From Dehalococcoidia bacterium (lineage in GTDB: Bacteria; Chloroflexota; Dehalococcoidia; Dehalococcoidales; RBG-16-60-22): a stretch of DNA of 6,500 nt. Below are positions 5,879-6,500 of the stretch, in pieces. A program made the position numbers and the translations under genes. Location of the stretch: assembly GCA_030613665.1 (NCBI GenBank), contig JAUWLN010000096.1:1-6500 (forward strand). Reading direction: 5' to 3'. Numbering within the stretch: position 1 is the first letter of the stretch; every line of letters begins with the position of its first letter. The notes beneath the pieces are model-generated. The model saw nothing but the letters and a program-made list of their open reading frames with translations, was not told the DNA's origin and made no database searches.

Positions 5879-6349
5879 ATGGATGAACTGGACCGTAGCC
5901 TGATTTCGGAATTGGCCAAGGACGCGCGGCAGAGTAGTTTGGAACTCTCCGGCAAACTCGGTGTCAGCGAAACCACGATTCGGCGCCGTATCCAGCACCT
6001 GCAGGATAATGGTGTTATTACCTTTACCGTGGTTCCTGACCCGGTCAAGTTGGGCTATAATATCACCGCCATAATTGCCCTGGAAGCCGACCTCGCCATG
6101 CTGGATAAAATCTCGGAGTCACTGTCTATTTGCCCCAACGTACGCTATGTGTCGCTCTGCACCGGTAACCATGACATCTTTATCGGTGTATGGTTCCATT
6201 CATCGGGTGAGCTGACGCAGTTCGTAAAGAACTACCTGGCCAAAATACCGGGCATAAGGAAGAGCGAGACTTTTGTTATTCTAGACGTCAGGAAGGATGA
6301 GATCGGCTGGTTACGCAGTCTGGAACAAGTAAACACCACAAAAGGGTAA
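5879..6349 (+). CDS. Lrp/AsnC-family transcriptional regulator
   Basis: This 156-residue protein has the usual length and two-part layout of the family. The N-terminal helix-turn-helix covers about residues 20-41 (SLELSGKLGVSETTIRRRI), after the typical MDELDRSLISELAKDAR start. The C-terminal RAM/ligand domain runs from about residue 62 to 133 and contains CTGNHDIFIGV (94-104), with the conserved Gly96 and Asp99. Members form dimers and octamers and bind amino acids, often branched-chain ones, at dimer interfaces. The frame is open back to a TTG at 5807, but the extra residues (GLTCGVSGG and so on) do not resemble the family, so ATG 5879 is chosen despite lacking a ribosome binding site. Divergent placement from the vor-icm operon, with 345 bases shared between the two starts, suggests it controls that operon and itself. 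The ligand is unknown; valine, another branched-chain amino acid or a 2-oxoacid would fit. Confidence 0.88.
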   Translation: MDELDRSLISELAKDARQSSLELSGKLGVSETTIRRRIQHLQDNGVITFTVVPDPVKLGYNITAIIALEADLAMLDKISESLSICPNVRYVSLCTGNHDIFIGVWFHSSGELTQFVKNYLAKIPGIRKSETFVILDVRKDEIGWLRSLEQVNTTKG

Positions 6350-6500
6350 TGTGTATATGCTATACTGCTCCCCATTAAGGCAGGGTTGGAGATAAGAGAG
6401 TAAGATGGCTGGAGAAAGAGGAGTAACAGCCATGCCAAGACGCAAATGGGATCCACGGACCAAGACCACCGTAGTGCTGCAGGGATTGAAAGGCAGGCCG
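6350..6500 (+). mobile_element. Start of a second IS3-like element (partial, continues off right edge)
   Basis: The transposase start at 6432 implies that an insertion sequence begins in the bases after the regulator's stop at 6349. The exact end is not clear. TGTATATGCTATACTGCTCC around 6352-6371, which contains the small dyad GTATA-TGC-TATAC, is the best candidate for its terminal repeat. The transposase start is unlike that at the left edge, so this is a different element and not the second copy of a composite transposon. Confidence 0.45.
6432..6500 (+). CDS. IS3-like transposase OrfA, N-terminal 23 codons (partial)
   Basis: The frame from ATG 6432 is open to the window's edge and encodes MPRRKWDPRTKTTVVLQGLK and three more residues. 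This RRKW....K..VL.GLKG pattern is the usual N-terminus of IS3-family OrfA, leading into its helix-turn-helix. AGAGGAG at 6417-6423 lies 8 bases upstream. An in-frame ATG at 6405 would add nine residues (MAGERGVTA) but has a weaker ribosome binding site. Catalytic parts are beyond the window. Confidence 0.7.
   Translation, partial: MPRRKWDPRTKTTVVLQGLKGRP

Overview
The window reads as a bacterial chromosome segment from an anaerobe. The main evidence is a four-subunit, ferredoxin-dependent 2-oxoacid oxidoreductase joined to a B12-dependent acyl-CoA mutase. Protein style and the IS3-like transposase starts would fit Chloroflexota (Dehalococcoidia) or another anaerobic lineage, but I cannot fix the phylum from sequence alone.

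Layout, left to right. Positions 1-181 hold the end of an insertion sequence with the start of its transposase on the minus strand. It abuts a 3' remnant of tag (DNA-3-methyladenine glycosylase I) at 182-376 on the plus strand, so tag appears disrupted by the insertion. Positions 377-669 are AT-rich and show no convincing gene. From 5533 down to 670, six minus-strand genes form one tightly packed operon. In transcription order they are a 2[4Fe-4S] ferredoxin (delta), VorB-type alpha, ThDP-binding beta and gamma subunits of an oxidoreductase, then the large and the B12-binding subunit of an acyl-CoA mutase. A strong sigma70-like promoter (TTGACA-16-TATAAA) lies just upstream. Divergent from it is an Lrp/AsnC-family regulator (5879-6349), whose best promoter predicts a nearly leaderless mRNA. 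The right edge (from about 6350) starts a second, different IS3-like element with the first 23 codons of its OrfA.

How the genes may work together. VorB-type enzymes oxidise 2-oxoisovalerate (from valine) to isobutyryl-CoA, CO2 and reduced ferredoxin, or run in reverse. The mutase is usually labelled methylmalonyl-CoA mutase, but it carries Phe and Gln at the two positions that in methylmalonyl-CoA mutase are Tyr89 and Arg207. That pair is the isobutyryl-CoA mutase signature. The small subunit is also IcmB-like. The operon therefore reads as a connected route 2-oxoisovalerate <-> isobutyryl-CoA <-> n-butyryl-CoA, probably under a local amino-acid-sensing Lrp regulator. This is the most interesting observation. 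Its substrate assignment is an inference from residues and context.
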